In this document: in pieces, positions 8,589-16,938 of the stretch
Layout: every line of letters starts with the position of its first letter
Position numbering within the stretch: position 1 is the first letter of the stretch
Source of the DNA: Meiothermus sp. QL-1
GTDB lineage: Bacteria > Deinococcota > Deinococci > Deinococcales > Thermaceae
NCBI RefSeq assembly: GCF_003351145.1
Contig: NZ_QQSV01000010.1
Span: forward strand, 27,340-91,339
Reading direction: 5' to 3'
DNA length: 64,000 nt
Notes under the pieces: model-generated
What the model was told of the DNA's origin: nothing
The model's input: only the letters and a program-made list of their open reading frames with translations
Database searches by the model: none
Position numbers and translations under genes: made by a program

Positions 8589-10147
8589 GGGGTGCGCCTT
8601 TGGGTGAAGAAGCCTCGGAGAAGCTGGGCTGCCTCGCGCTCGAGCCAGCCCCCTTCCCAGGCAAAGGGGGGCTTCAGCCGGTGCACGCTCACCGCCCCGG
8701 CCTTGAGGTTCTCCACCGCATAGACCACCCGCCCCACCTGGGCCTCGGCCAGGGCCCCAAAGCACATCGGGCAGGGCTCCAGGCTCACATAGACCGTGGC
8801 CCCGGGCAGCACCTTCTCTCCCTGCTTCAGCAGAGCCTGGTGCAGGGCCAGAAGCTCGGCGTGGGCCGTGGCGCTGCGCAGATGCTCCACCTGGTTGTGG
8901 GCCTGGGCCAGGACCCGATCGTCTAGAACCACCACCGCCCCGATGGGCACCTCGCCCTTCTGCTCTGCCCGGCGGGCCTCCTCCAGCGCTAGGCGCATGT
9001 ACCGCAGGTCTTCCGGCTCGGGCCAGAGCTTCCAGACCTCCTGCACCTCGCTGCCCACCGCGCGCACCGGCCAAAGCTGCTTGAGCTCGAGGGGCACCCC
9101 ATGCTCGCCCAAGAAGTCCACCAGCCGCATCCGGCGCTTGGGTAAGAAGACGTAGTCGCCCGGCTGGGGCAGCCTGGCCCCTCGCCAGGGGGGGAAAAGT
9201 CCTGGCAGGGCCGGAATGAGGAAGAGGGTGCCGTCGCGCCGCCGCACCTGCCAGCCTTCGGGCAGGGTGAAGGCCTCGCCGTGCAGGGCCCGCTCGAGCT
9301 GGGCAATCCAGGCCGCTTCGGGGCGGATTTGGATGGCCTCCAGCACCTGCCGCAACGCCCGCCGCCGCAGCCCTGCTGGGGCCTGGAGCAGGGGGGCCAC
9401 CCGGTAGGCCGGACAGGGCCAGCGCTTGTCCTGAATCAGGATGCCTTGGGCCAGGGGGTCCAGGGCCTCGTCCTCCACCTGGGAGATGCCGGCGAAGCGG
9501 GCGAGCGCGGCTTTGGCCTGGGGAAAGCGCGCTTGTAGGCGGGGGAGAATCTCCTGGCGCAGAAAATTGCGGTCAAAGGATACATCGGCGTTGCTGATGT
9601 CCTCGAGCCAAGCCTGGCCCTTGTGGTTCAGGTACTCCCGGAGCGTGCTGCGGCTCACCTCCAGCAAGGGTCGCACCACCTTGCCCCGCTTGGCCCGCAT
9701 TCCAAGCCCCCGACCGGTGCCCTGCAAAAGCTGTAGGAGCACGGTCTCGGCCTGGTCGTCCTGGGTGTGGGCCACGAGGACCGCCTGGGCGCCGTACTTT
9801 TTGGCCACCTTGGCCAGGAAGCTGTAGCGCAGCTCGCGGGCGGTGGCCTCGAGGTTCTCCCCCCGCTCGGCGGCAATCCGGGCTACCTCGAGGCGCTCGC
9901 TCTCGAAAGGGTAGCCCAGCCGCTCGGCCAGCGCCCTGACCCACAGGGCATCCTGCGACGAGTCCGGGCGCAGCGCATGGTCCAGATGGGCCACCACCAC
10001 CTGGCGGGGGGTGGTGGTGAGCAGGAGCAAGAGCGCCACCGAGTCCCCTCCGCCCGAGACCCCCGCCACCAATACTCCTTCAGGCACCATGCGGGTCAGG
10101 TGGTTGGCGAACCAGGCCTCGAGCTGACCGATTTCGCTTGCATCCAC
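8585..10147 (-). CDS. tilS: TilS-TadA fusion: tRNA(Ile)-lysidine synthase and tRNA adenosine-34 deaminase
   Basis: 520 residues. Residues about 1-190 are the TilS PP-loop ATPase, with VSGGGDSVALLLLL (about 30), HLDHALRPDS and AHTQDDQAETVLLQLLQGTGRGLGM. Residues about 190-365 are the helical linker and C-terminal TilS part (KRRMRLVDFLGEHGVPLEL). Residues about 370-520 are a TadA deaminase with GEVPIGAVVV, the zinc His and catalytic Glu in TAHAELLAL, and PCPMC. It would convert C34 of tRNA-Ile2 to lysidine and A34 of tRNA-Arg to inosine. GTG 10147 lies seven bases after TAGGAT (10155-10160 on plus), indicating a leaderless start 19 bp from the divergent truD start. Confidence 0.93.
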   Translation of the reverse strand: MDASEIGQLEAWFANHLTRMVPEGVLVAGVSGGGDSVALLLLLTTTPRQVVVAHLDHALRPDSSQDALWVRALAERLGYPFESERLEVARIAAERGENLEATARELRYSFLAKVAKKYGAQAVLVAHTQDDQAETVLLQLLQGTGRGLGMRAKRGKVVRPLLEVSRSTLREYLNHKGQAWLEDISNADVSFDRNFLRQEILPRLQARFPQAKAALARFAGISQVEDEALDPLAQGILIQDKRWPCPAYRVAPLLQAPAGLRRRALRQVLEAIQIRPEAAWIAQLERALHGEAFTLPEGWQVRRRDGTLFLIPALPGLFPPWRGARLPQPGDYVFLPKRRMRLVDFLGEHGVPLELKQLWPVRAVGSEVQEVWKLWPEPEDLRYMRLALEEARRAEQKGEVPIGAVVVLDDRVLAQAHNQVEHLRSATAHAELLALHQALLKQGEKVLPGATVYVSLEPCPMCFGALAEAQVGRVVYAVENLKAGAVSVHRLKPPFAWEGGWLEREAAQLLRGFFTQRRTP

Positions 10148-10166
10148 GCCTACTATCCTAGTGGGG

Positions 10167-11219
10167 ATGGCCTCGCTGCGCTTCGATTTTGACGCCTACC
10201 CCTACCTAACCGCTGACCTGCCGGGCATAGAAGGCAGCATCCGGGTACGGCCGGCCGACTTCCAGGTCTTCGAGGTGCCTGCCTACGCCCCTGCCGGCGA
10301 GGGGGAGCACCTGTTTTTGCGCGTGGAGAAAGAGGGGCTGACCACCCGCAGGGTGGTGGAACTCATCGCCCAGCGGCTTGGGGTGGAGGAGGGCCAAATT
10401 GGGGTAGCGGGCCTTAAGGACAAGCACGCGCTCGCCCAGCAGTACCTCAGCCTGCCGGCTCGCTTTGAGCCCCGCCTAAAGCTCCTGGAGGACCTTCCCG
10501 GGGTGCGTATCCTGGGCTGGGCCCGGCACCCCCATAAGCTTCGGCTGGGCCACCTGGCAGGCAACCGTTTTCGCATCCTCATCCGGGGGGCGCGTGAGCC
10601 GGGTAGGGTGGAGGCTGTTCTCAGGCAGCTTGCCGAGCGGGGGGTGCCCAACTACTACGGGCCCCAGCGCTTTGGCCTGGGCGGTCAGAACCCGGAAAAG
10701 GGCTACGCCCTGGTCACCGGGCAGAAGCTGCACCTCTCCCCCTGGCTCAGGAAGTTCCTGGTCTCGAGCCTGCAGAGCCTGCTCTTCAACGACTGGCTGG
10801 CCCTCAGGTTGAGGCTGGGGCTTTTTGACCGGGTGGTTGAGGGGGATGTGGCCAAGAAACACGATACTGGTGGGGAGTTTTGGGTAGAGGAGCCCGAGCG
10901 GGAGAGCCAGCGGGCCCTGCGCTTCGAGATCAGCGCCACCGGACCGCTTTACGGCCGGAAGTACCGCGAGGCCCGGGGAGAGGCCCGCGCGCTGGAGGAC
11001 CAGGTGCTCAGGCGCTACGGCCTGGAACGGGCCCACTTCGTAGCCCGCCGGGGCGATCGTCGGCCGATACGGGTACCCCTGGCGGACTGGGCGGTGGAGG
11101 CGGGGCCGGAAGGGGTCTGGGTCTCCTTCTTTCTGCCCCGGGGGGCCTATGCCACCGCTGTGCTGCGCGAGGTGATGAAGCGCAACCCGGAGCTGGAAGA
11201 GGGCTGGGCGGAGGTGTGA
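10167..11219 (+). CDS. truD: tRNA pseudouridine(13) synthase
   Basis: 350 residues. Contains FQVFEVPAYAPAGEGEHLFLRVEKEG near the start, the catalytic aspartate in GVAGLKDKHALAQQYLS (about 75-91), NYYGPQRFG (about 161) and FLPRGAYATAVLREVMK at the end. TruD isomerises U13 in tRNA-Glu and related tRNAs. ATG 10167 follows TATCCT (10154-10159) by seven bases, so the mRNA is probably leaderless; GTG 10161 is in frame but too close to the -10 box. It diverges from tilS-tadA. Confidence 0.94.
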   Translation: MASLRFDFDAYPYLTADLPGIEGSIRVRPADFQVFEVPAYAPAGEGEHLFLRVEKEGLTTRRVVELIAQRLGVEEGQIGVAGLKDKHALAQQYLSLPARFEPRLKLLEDLPGVRILGWARHPHKLRLGHLAGNRFRILIRGAREPGRVEAVLRQLAERGVPNYYGPQRFGLGGQNPEKGYALVTGQKLHLSPWLRKFLVSSLQSLLFNDWLALRLRLGLFDRVVEGDVAKKHDTGGEFWVEEPERESQRALRFEISATGPLYGRKYREARGEARALEDQVLRRYGLERAHFVARRGDRRPIRVPLADWAVEAGPEGVWVSFFLPRGAYATAVLREVMKRNPELEEGWAEV

Positions 11220-11287
11220 AGCCTCTCGTTTCGGCTGCATAATCCATCACAGGGGGGGTAACGCCTTCGTGCTAGACTGGGCCTGTT

Positions 11288-11779
11288 ATGGTCGAGCCGG
11301 CCATCGCGCTTTTTGGGGGCACCTACGAGAAAGCTGCGCGCATCCTCGACGAGCTTCTGCGCGAGAGCGGGGCCCGCTACACCCTCCTGCTGGACCGCAA
11401 GGGGTTCGTGCTGGCCCACAAGGAGGCCCTCTGGGCCCCCAAACCCCCTGCTTTGGACTCTCTGGCTACCCTGATTGCCGGCAACGCCGCAGCCACCCAG
11501 GCCCTGGCCAAGATGTTGGGAGAACCTCGTTTCAACGAGCTGTTGCACCAGGGGGCCACATATGGCCTCTTTGTTGAGGAGGTGGGGGAGCTGGCCCTGC
11601 TGGTGGTGATTTTTGACAAGTCGGTGCCGGTGGGGCGGGTTAAGCTGTACGGTAAGCGCGCGGCCCAGGCCTTGGAGGAGATTACCCAGGCCGCGGTGGT
11701 GAGCCCGGGTGCGCTGGGCATCGATCGGGAGTACCGGGAAGGGGCCAGCGCCCTTCTGGACGAACTCTTTGGAAACTAG
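11288..11779 (+). CDS. mglB: Roadblock/LC7 protein MglB, GTPase-activating partner of MglA
   Basis: 163 residues, Roadblock/LC7 fold: [29 protein letters not shown] near the start, then [17 protein letters not shown] and a beta strand [11 protein letters not shown]. MglB stimulates GTP hydrolysis by MglA and marks the trailing pole in Myxococcus; Thermus MglAB have been studied structurally. The gene is two bases from mglA. TAGACT at 11273-11278 lies nine bases before ATG 11288. Confidence 0.88.
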   Translation: MVEPAIALFGGTYEKAARILDELLRESGARYTLLLDRKGFVLAHKEALWAPKPPALDSLATLIAGNAAATQALAKMLGEPRFNELLHQGATYGLFVEEVGELALLVVIFDKSVPVGRVKLYGKRAAQALEEITQAAVVSPGALGIDREYREGASALLDELFGN

Positions 11780-11781
11780 AT

Positions 11782-12369
11782 ATGAGCACGATTAACTTCG
11801 CTGCCCGGGAAATCAACTTCAAAATCGTCTATTACGGTCCTGGCATGTCGGGCAAGACCACCAACCTCAAGTGGGTCTTCCAGCAGATCCCGCAAAACCG
11901 CAAGGGCGAGATGGTCTCCCTGGCCACCGAGGACGAGCGCACGCTGTTTTTTGACTTTTTGCCGGTCGACTTAGGCGAGGTCAAGGGGTTCAAGACCCGC
12001 TTTCACCTCTACACAGTGCCCGGCCAGGTTTTCTACAACGCCAGCCGCAAGCTAATCCTGCGGGGGGTGGACGGGATTGTCTTCGTGGCCGACTCGGCCT
12101 CCAACCGCCTCCGGGCCAACGCCGAGTCCATGCGCAACCTGCGGGAGAACCTGGCCGAGTACGGCATCAAGCTGGAAGATATTCCCATTGTGCTCCAGGC
12201 CAACAAGCGCGATGCACCGGACGCGTTGCCGGTGGAGATGATCCAGGCGGTCATCGACCCCGAGAAGCGCTTCCCCATCTTTGAGGCTGTCGCCACCACC
12301 GGGATGGGAGTGTTTGAGACCCTAAAGGCGGTGAGCCGGGAGGTGCTCTCGCGGGTGGCCTCGAGCTAA
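11782..12369 (+). CDS. mglA: Ras-like polarity GTPase MglA
   Basis: 195 residues. P-loop [10 protein letters not shown] (about 19-28), switch I and II region with TLFFDFLP and TVPGQVFY (MglA has PGQ where Ras has AGQ), and the guanine motif QANKRD (about 140). The Thr in PGQ-adjacent positions and the [19 protein letters not shown] stretch are typical of the MglA group. With MglB it sets cell polarity and controls type IV pilus motility. Co-transcribed with mglB; no other motility gene is visible nearby. Confidence 0.93.
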   Translation: MSTINFAAREINFKIVYYGPGMSGKTTNLKWVFQQIPQNRKGEMVSLATEDERTLFFDFLPVDLGEVKGFKTRFHLYTVPGQVFYNASRKLILRGVDGIVFVADSASNRLRANAESMRNLRENLAEYGIKLEDIPIVLQANKRDAPDALPVEMIQAVIDPEKRFPIFEAVATTGMGVFETLKAVSREVLSRVASS

Positions 12370-12438
12370 CCTCGCCTTAACTGCCCCCGCAGGCCGGGTT
12401 ATGCATCGCTTGTGGGCGGCCTGATAAGCTGGGGGGGC

Positions 12439-13494
12439 ATGAAAACCACGCCGCTTCACCAAGCCCACCTGGCCCTGGGGGCCCGTATGGTGCCCTTTGC
12501 CGGCTACGAGATGCCCCTGCAGTACAGCTCCATCACCGCCGAGCACCTGGCGGTGCGGCAGGGGGTGGGCCTTTTTGACGTCAGCCACATGGGGGAGTTC
12601 TGGATTCGGGGGCCGGGGGCCCTGGATTTTTTGCAGTTCGCCACCCTAAACGACGTTGCCAGACTCAGGGTGGGCCGGGCCCAGTACTCCATGCTGCCCA
12701 ACGCCCAGGGCGGGGTGGTGGACGATATCTACCTCTACCGCACCGGCGAGCAGGAGTACCTGATGGTGGTCAACGCGGCCAACATCGAGAAGGACTGGAA
12801 CCACCTGCAGGCCCTGGCCAGAGGGTTCGAGGTGGCCCTGGAGGATGCCTCGCACTTCTTTGCTCTTTTGGCGGTGCAGGGTCCGAAGGCGGTAGAGGTC
12901 CTGCAGGGGCTCACCGATGCCGACCTGGCCTCGCCCAAGAAGAACGATACCTTCATGGCCAAGCTGGCGGGTAAGTGGGTGCGCCTGGCCCGCACCGGCT
13001 ACACCGGGGAAGACGGCTATGAGGTTTTTGTGGCCCCAGACGAGGTCCAGGCGGTCTGGGAGGCCCTCCTGGCAGGGGGGGCTGTGCCCTGCGGCCTGGG
13101 GGCGCGGGACACCCTCAGGCTCGAGGCCGGTTTCCCCCTTTACGGCCACGAGCTCACCGATACCACCAACCCCCTCTGTACCCCCTTCGGCTGGGTGGTC
13201 AAGGCCCAGAAGGATTTCTACGGCAAAAAGGCCCTGCTGAACCCGGTCTGCGAGCAGAGGCTGGTGGGCCTGCGGGTCGAGGGGGGGATTCCCCGCGAGG
13301 GCTTCCGGGTTTTCTCTGGGGACGAAGAGGTGGGCCGCTTTACCTCGGGCACCCACTCCCCCCTGCTCAAGCAGGGCATCGGGATGGCCTACGTGCAGGC
13401 GGATCGGGCCCAAGTGGGCACCGCTTTGGAGGTGGAGGTGCGCGGCCGGCGGCTGGCGGCCAGGGTGGTGGAGCTCCCCTTTGTGAAGCGTTAG
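12439..13494 (+). CDS. gcvT: Aminomethyltransferase, glycine cleavage T protein
   Basis: 351 residues. Starts with KTTPLHQAHLALGARMVPFAGYEMPLQY, then GLFDVSHMGEF (about 50), RTGYTGEDGYEVF (about 185) and CGLGARDTLRLEAGFPLYGHEL (about 216), all GcvT landmarks. It transfers the methylene group from the lipoyl arm of GcvH to tetrahydrofolate. ATG 12439 is eight bases after TAAGCT (12425-12430), favouring a leaderless start over GTG 12412. gcvH lies downstream on the same strand but is separated by a 374-bp structured element; gcvP is not in this window. Confidence 0.95.
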   Translation: MKTTPLHQAHLALGARMVPFAGYEMPLQYSSITAEHLAVRQGVGLFDVSHMGEFWIRGPGALDFLQFATLNDVARLRVGRAQYSMLPNAQGGVVDDIYLYRTGEQEYLMVVNAANIEKDWNHLQALARGFEVALEDASHFFALLAVQGPKAVEVLQGLTDADLASPKKNDTFMAKLAGKWVRLARTGYTGEDGYEVFVAPDEVQAVWEALLAGGAVPCGLGARDTLRLEAGFPLYGHELTDTTNPLCTPFGWVVKAQKDFYGKKALLNPVCEQRLVGLRVEGGIPREGFRVFSGDEEVGRFTSGTHSPLLKQGIGMAYVQADRAQVGTALEVEVRGRRLAARVVELPFVKR

Positions 13495-13868
13495 AAAAAA
13501 GAGGGGGTGTGGGGGAGCTATAATCCCCCGGTTTTTAAACCGGTCCCCCACGTGCTTCGAAGGAGCACATAGCATAGTGGGCGGCAGATGCGTGGTACAA
13601 TCTTCTTGTTGGGGACAGCGTTCCCCGCGCACCTTGAAACTTGGAGTAGGGGGTTCCATCGGGTAGTCCGATGGGTAAAACTCCAAACGAAAACCCGTAG
13701 CAGAGCCAGAAGCATTGCGCTCGCCTGCCAATGCGGAGTCAAGGTTTTTTCTGGGCTCGGACGGAGCCTGCGGGGATGGATACGGCAAGGGCCGTTCCGT
13801 GAGAACCGCGAAGCCCTGTTCTTCAGAACGGGGAGTCGTCACGGCATAAACTAGCCTGCGAGGTGCAC
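13495..13868 (+). other. 374-bp gap between gcvT and gcvH with several hairpins; possible ncRNA or IS200/IS605 remnant
   Basis: This is the only gene-free stretch above 300 bases. It holds a large hairpin GTGGGGGA/TCCCCCAC (13509-13516/13544-13551) enclosing CCGGTTT/AAACCGG and a TATAAT (13519-13524). Next come GTGCT/AGCAC, a TG-N-TACAAT extended -10 near 13597, GGGGA/TCCCC, TTGGAGT/ACTCCAA enclosing CATCGG/CCGATG, GCATTG/CAATGC, GGCTC/GAGCC, ACGGC/GCCGT and a final CCCTGTTC/GAACGGGG hairpin before AGTCGTCAC. One frame ending at TAA 13847-13849 contains ACGDGYGKG and resembles a TnpB C-terminal tail. No glycine riboswitch signature was found. Confidence 0.45.
13509..13551. repeat. Large inverted repeat after gcvT
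   Basis: GTGGGGGA at 13509-13516 pairs perfectly with TCCCCCAC at 13544-13551, and an inner 7-bp stem CCGGTTT (13528-13534) pairs with AAACCGG (13537-13543). A consensus TATAAT sits in the loop between the two arms. It may end the gcvT transcript or be the left hairpin of the element described for the whole gap. Confidence 0.65.
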
Positions 13869-14246
13869 ATGGACTACCCAGCGGAACTCAGGTACACCAA
13901 GACCCACGAATGGGTGCGGCTGGAAGGCGACGTGGCGGTGGTGGGAATCACCGACTTTGCCCAGGATGCCCTGGGCGATGTGGTGTATGTGGAGCTACCC
14001 CCGGTGGGCAAGCGTGTGGAGGCCGGGGCGGCGGTGGCGGTGGTGGAGTCGGTCAAGACTGCCTCGGACATCTACGCCCCCATCAGCGGCGAGGTCATCG
14101 AGGTCAACAGCGCCTTAGGCGACAAGCCCGAGCTCATCAACCAGTCCCCCTATGGCGAGGGGTGGATTTTCAAGCTGCGGGTCAACCCCGCCGACGCCGA
14201 CGGCCTCCTCTCGGCGGAGGAGTATCGAGGGGTGGCAGAGGCCTAG
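13869..14246 (+). CDS. gcvH: Glycine cleavage system H protein
   Basis: 125 residues, the normal size. The lipoyl-lysine is in [18 protein letters not shown] (about residues 57-75, Lys about 62), followed by the conserved [13 protein letters not shown] end. It carries the aminomethyl intermediate between GcvP, GcvT and the lipoamide dehydrogenase. ATG 13869 has a GAGGTG Shine-Dalgarno five bases before it (13860-13865), unlike most genes here, which are leaderless. GTG 13863 is in frame but lies inside that ribosome site. Confidence 0.95.
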   Translation: MDYPAELRYTKTHEWVRLEGDVAVVGITDFAQDALGDVVYVELPPVGKRVEAGAAVAVVESVKTASDIYAPISGEVIEVNSALGDKPELINQSPYGEGWIFKLRVNPADADGLLSAEEYRGVAEA

Positions 14247-14247
14247 C

Positions 14248-15147
14248 CTACTTGGGCATGGTGCGCCGGAGCAGGTCCTCTATGACCTGCTCCACCCTTA
14301 GCCCCTCGAACTGGGCCTCCTCGGTAAGGAGCAGGCGGTGGCTGAGGGCGGGCAGGGCTGCGGCCCGCAGGTCCTCCCAGTCCAGGTGGGCCCGCCCGTC
14401 CAGGTATGCCAGGGCTCGAGCCAGCGCCAGCCAGGCCTTGGCCCCCCGGGGGGAGAGGCCCATGCGCAGGTGTCTCTCCTCACCGGCGAGCTGGGCGGTG
14501 TTGGCGATGGCTTCTAAAGCCGGCTGGCTCGCCACCACCTGCTGGGCCTCGGCGCGGGCTTTGAGCAGGTCCAGGCCCTCCACCGGCTCTGGGCTTTGGG
14601 GCTCCTCGGCCAGAATGCGAAGCCAGGCGGCCCGGGGTGGGGCCTCCACCGTGATTTTGGCCATGAAGCGGTCGAGCTGGGCCTCGGGCAGGGGGTAGGT
14701 GCCCTCGAGCTCCAGCGGGTTTTGCGTGGCCAGAACCAAAAAAGGCGCTGGCAGGGCGTGGCGCACCCCCCCCACCGTCACCCCTCCCTCCTGCATGGCC
14801 TCCAGCAGGGCCGACTGGGTCTTGGGGGTGGCCCGGTTCACCTCGTCGGCCAGCACCACCTGGGCGAAAAGCGGGCCAGGCCGGAAGACGAACTGCCCAT
14901 CCTCCAGAATCTCGGTGCCGGTGATGTCGGCCGGCAGGAGGTCGGGGGTGAACTGGATGCGGCGGTAGGAGAGCCCGCTGGCCTCAGCGAAGGCCCGGGC
15001 CAGAAGGGTTTTGCCCAGCCCCGGCAGCCCCTCCAGGAGGGCGTGGCCCCCGGCCACCACGGTGGCCAAAAGCTCGCGGATGACCCGTTCCTGGCCGAAG
15101 AGCACCCCCTTCAGGGTGGCCTCCAGCGCTTGCAATGGGGCGCGCAC
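14248..15147 (-). CDS. MoxR-family AAA+ ATPase
   Basis: 299 residues from GTG 15147. Walker A is LEGLPGLGKTLLARA (about 40), Walker B VVLADEVNRATPKTQSALLEAM (about 102), sensor 1 LVLATQNPLELEGTYPLPEAQLDRFM (about 138). MoxR ATPases act as chaperones with VWA-domain proteins. No DUF58 or VWA gene is adjacent; the VWA protein at 24751 is 10 kb away. TATACT (15154-15159 on plus) ends six bases before GTG 15147, which argues for this start over TTG 15153. Confidence 0.88.
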   Translation of the reverse strand: MRAPLQALEATLKGVLFGQERVIRELLATVVAGGHALLEGLPGLGKTLLARAFAEASGLSYRRIQFTPDLLPADITGTEILEDGQFVFRPGPLFAQVVLADEVNRATPKTQSALLEAMQEGGVTVGGVRHALPAPFLVLATQNPLELEGTYPLPEAQLDRFMAKITVEAPPRAAWLRILAEEPQSPEPVEGLDLLKARAEAQQVVASQPALEAIANTAQLAGEERHLRMGLSPRGAKAWLALARALAYLDGRAHLDWEDLRAAALPALSHRLLLTEEAQFEGLRVEQVIEDLLRRTMPK

Positions 15148-15201
15148 GGGCAAAGTATACCCGGTTTGACCTGAGGCTTCTTAGGGGGCAAAATCGGGTT
15201 T

Positions 15202-16179
15202 GTGTGGGTCTTGGGCATCGACACCTCCTGCGATGATACCGGGGTGGGCCTGGTGCGGGATGGGCAGGTGGTGGTGAACCTGGTGGCCTCGCAGGCCTCG
15301 AGGCACCAGGGCTACGGCGGGGTGGTACCGGAGCTGGCCTCGCGGGAGCACGTGCAGGCGATTGACCCCCTGGTGAGGGCAGCTTTGGCCGAGGCGGGGG
15401 TTGGGGTGCGCCACCTGGACCTGATTGCCGCTACCCGGGGTCCCGGCCTGGTGGGGGCCTTGCTGGTGGGCCTCACCTACGCCAAGGGGCTGGCCTTTGC
15501 CCTGGGGCGGCCCTTCGTGGCGGTGCACCACCTCGAGGGCCACATCTACGCGGCCCTGGCCCATCACCCCGAGGTCGCGCCCCCCTTCTTGGCCCTGGTG
15601 GCCTCGGGGGGGCACACCCACCTCTTCGAGGTGCCCGCCTGGGGCACCTACCGGCTTTTAGGGGCCACCCTGGACGACGCTGCCGGAGAAGCCTTCGACA
15701 AGGCGGCGCGGGCTTTGGGGCTGGGCTATCCCGGAGGGCCCGAGATCGAGCGGCTGGCGGCGGAGGGCGACCCCTCCCGCGTGCCCCTGAGCGTGCCCTT
15801 ACAGGGGCAGGAGGGCTTCGACTTCAGCTTCTCTGGCCTCAAGACCGCGGTGGTGCAGGCCCTCAAAAAGGGCTATGCCCCGGCCGATGTGGCCGCCCGC
15901 TTCCAGCAGGTGGCCGTCGAGCACATAGCCCAGGTGGTGCTCCGGGCCGCGCGCAGCACCGGCCACACCACCCTGCTGGTGGCCGGCGGGGTGGCGCAGA
16001 ACCGGGCGCTCCAGGCCCGGCTGCAGGGGGCCGGGCTAGAGCTTTTCTTCCCCCCCAGGGGCCTGGCCACCGACAACGGGGCCATGGTGGCCCTGGCCGC
16101 CTGGCGCACCCGGGAGCGCCACCCGGGAAGCGAGCTGGGGGTGCCGGCAGCCCCCTACCTGCCCCTGGCTACCTCTTGA
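15202..16179 (+). CDS. tsaD: tRNA N6-threonylcarbamoyladenosine transferase TsaD
   Basis: 325 residues. VLGIDTSCDDTGVGLV near the start, the iron-binding HLEGHIYA (about 112), ASGGHTHLF (about 134), DDAAGEAFDKAARALGLGYPGGP (about 157), FSGLKTAV and GGVAQNRAL (about 256), all typical of TsaD/Kae1. It installs t6A37 on ANN-decoding tRNAs together with TsaB, TsaE and TsaC. GTG 15202 lies seven bases after CAAAAT (15189-15194), a weak -10 box. The 3' end overlaps the convergent secreted-protein gene by 11 bases. Confidence 0.95.
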   Translation: MWVLGIDTSCDDTGVGLVRDGQVVVNLVASQASRHQGYGGVVPELASREHVQAIDPLVRAALAEAGVGVRHLDLIAATRGPGLVGALLVGLTYAKGLAFALGRPFVAVHHLEGHIYAALAHHPEVAPPFLALVASGGHTHLFEVPAWGTYRLLGATLDDAAGEAFDKAARALGLGYPGGPEIERLAAEGDPSRVPLSVPLQGQEGFDFSFSGLKTAVVQALKKGYAPADVAARFQQVAVEHIAQVVLRAARSTGHTTLLVAGGVAQNRALQARLQGAGLELFFPPRGLATDNGAMVALAAWRTRERHPGSELGVPAAPYLPLATS

Positions 16180-16849
16180 GGGCCACCAGCTCGGTGACGC
16201 TCTCGCCCTCCCGGGTCTTCTGCACGCTTTTGACCAGCCCCACATTCTCGGCGTACCAGCTCGTCCCCTGGCTTTCAAACTGGAAGGGAAAGCTCAGGGG
16301 CCCGGCGCTGGCGCGGAGGCGGGTGGTGAACTGGGTCTGGAGTTTGTAGGCCAGGAAGCGCCCGGCCGGCGTGACGACGGTTTCCTGGGCCACCACCTTG
16401 TAGGTGGTCTCGAGGGTGCCGCTTATGTTGAAGCGCAGAGGCCCTTGCTGGCCGCTGCCCTGCACCTCCAGCACCAGCCTCCAGCTATTCCCCACCGTCC
16501 AGGCGTCGTAGTCGGGGATGGCCACCCCGGTGGCCCGGATTACCTCGAGGTTGTAGCTCACCGGCTGGCCCCCGGCCTCCAGACGGTTGCCGCTCGGGCT
16601 GCCAAAGTCGATGGGGTAGATGCCCTCCGGTGCGCAGCGGAAGCGCAGTTCTTCCCGTCCGGTGGGGCCCTCGCGCACCTGGGTGTAGCTGGTGGGGCCA
16701 ATCTGGGTTTTGCGCAGGGTGTAGGTGAAGTTCTGGCTGCCCGAGACCCGGTACTGCCACTCCCAGCCGGGCCGGGCCGGGGAAAAGGGTTGGTCGCAGA
16801 GCTGGGCTGTCGAGGGGCTGAGCAGAAAGGCCAGCAGGGCAAAGCGCAT
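16169..16849 (-). CDS. Secreted protein, DUF3108-like
   Basis: 226 residues. MRFALLAFLLSPSTAQ is a short signal peptide with likely cleavage after AQ. The rest is beta-rich with features seen in DUF3108-type periplasmic proteins (GWEWQYRVSG, TVGNSWRLVLEV, VVTPAGRFLAYKLQ, WYAENVGLVKS). No catalytic motif is visible and the function is unknown. ATG 16849 lies six bases after TACACT (16856-16861 on plus), so the start is likely leaderless. It is divergent from secA. Confidence 0.65.
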   Translation of the reverse strand: MRFALLAFLLSPSTAQLCDQPFSPARPGWEWQYRVSGSQNFTYTLRKTQIGPTSYTQVREGPTGREELRFRCAPEGIYPIDFGSPSGNRLEAGGQPVSYNLEVIRATGVAIPDYDAWTVGNSWRLVLEVQGSGQQGPLRFNISGTLETTYKVVAQETVVTPAGRFLAYKLQTQFTTRLRASAGPLSFPFQFESQGTSWYAENVGLVKSVQKTREGESVTELVALKR

Positions 16850-16938
16850 AGATACAGTGTAGCGAAGACCTGTGACGGAAGGGTCAGGTTGTGCCCGCAG
16901 CCATATCTCATGCGGAGAGGGTAGAATCGCAGTTGGTT

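Noticed and set aside
12646..13842. 398-codon antisense frame through gcvT and the downstream gap
   Set aside because: The gcvT part is a shadow; the rest only passes through the structured non-coding element.
13495..13868. Glycine riboswitch between gcvT and gcvH
   Set aside because: I could not find the conserved core of the glycine aptamer; the hairpins are of other types.
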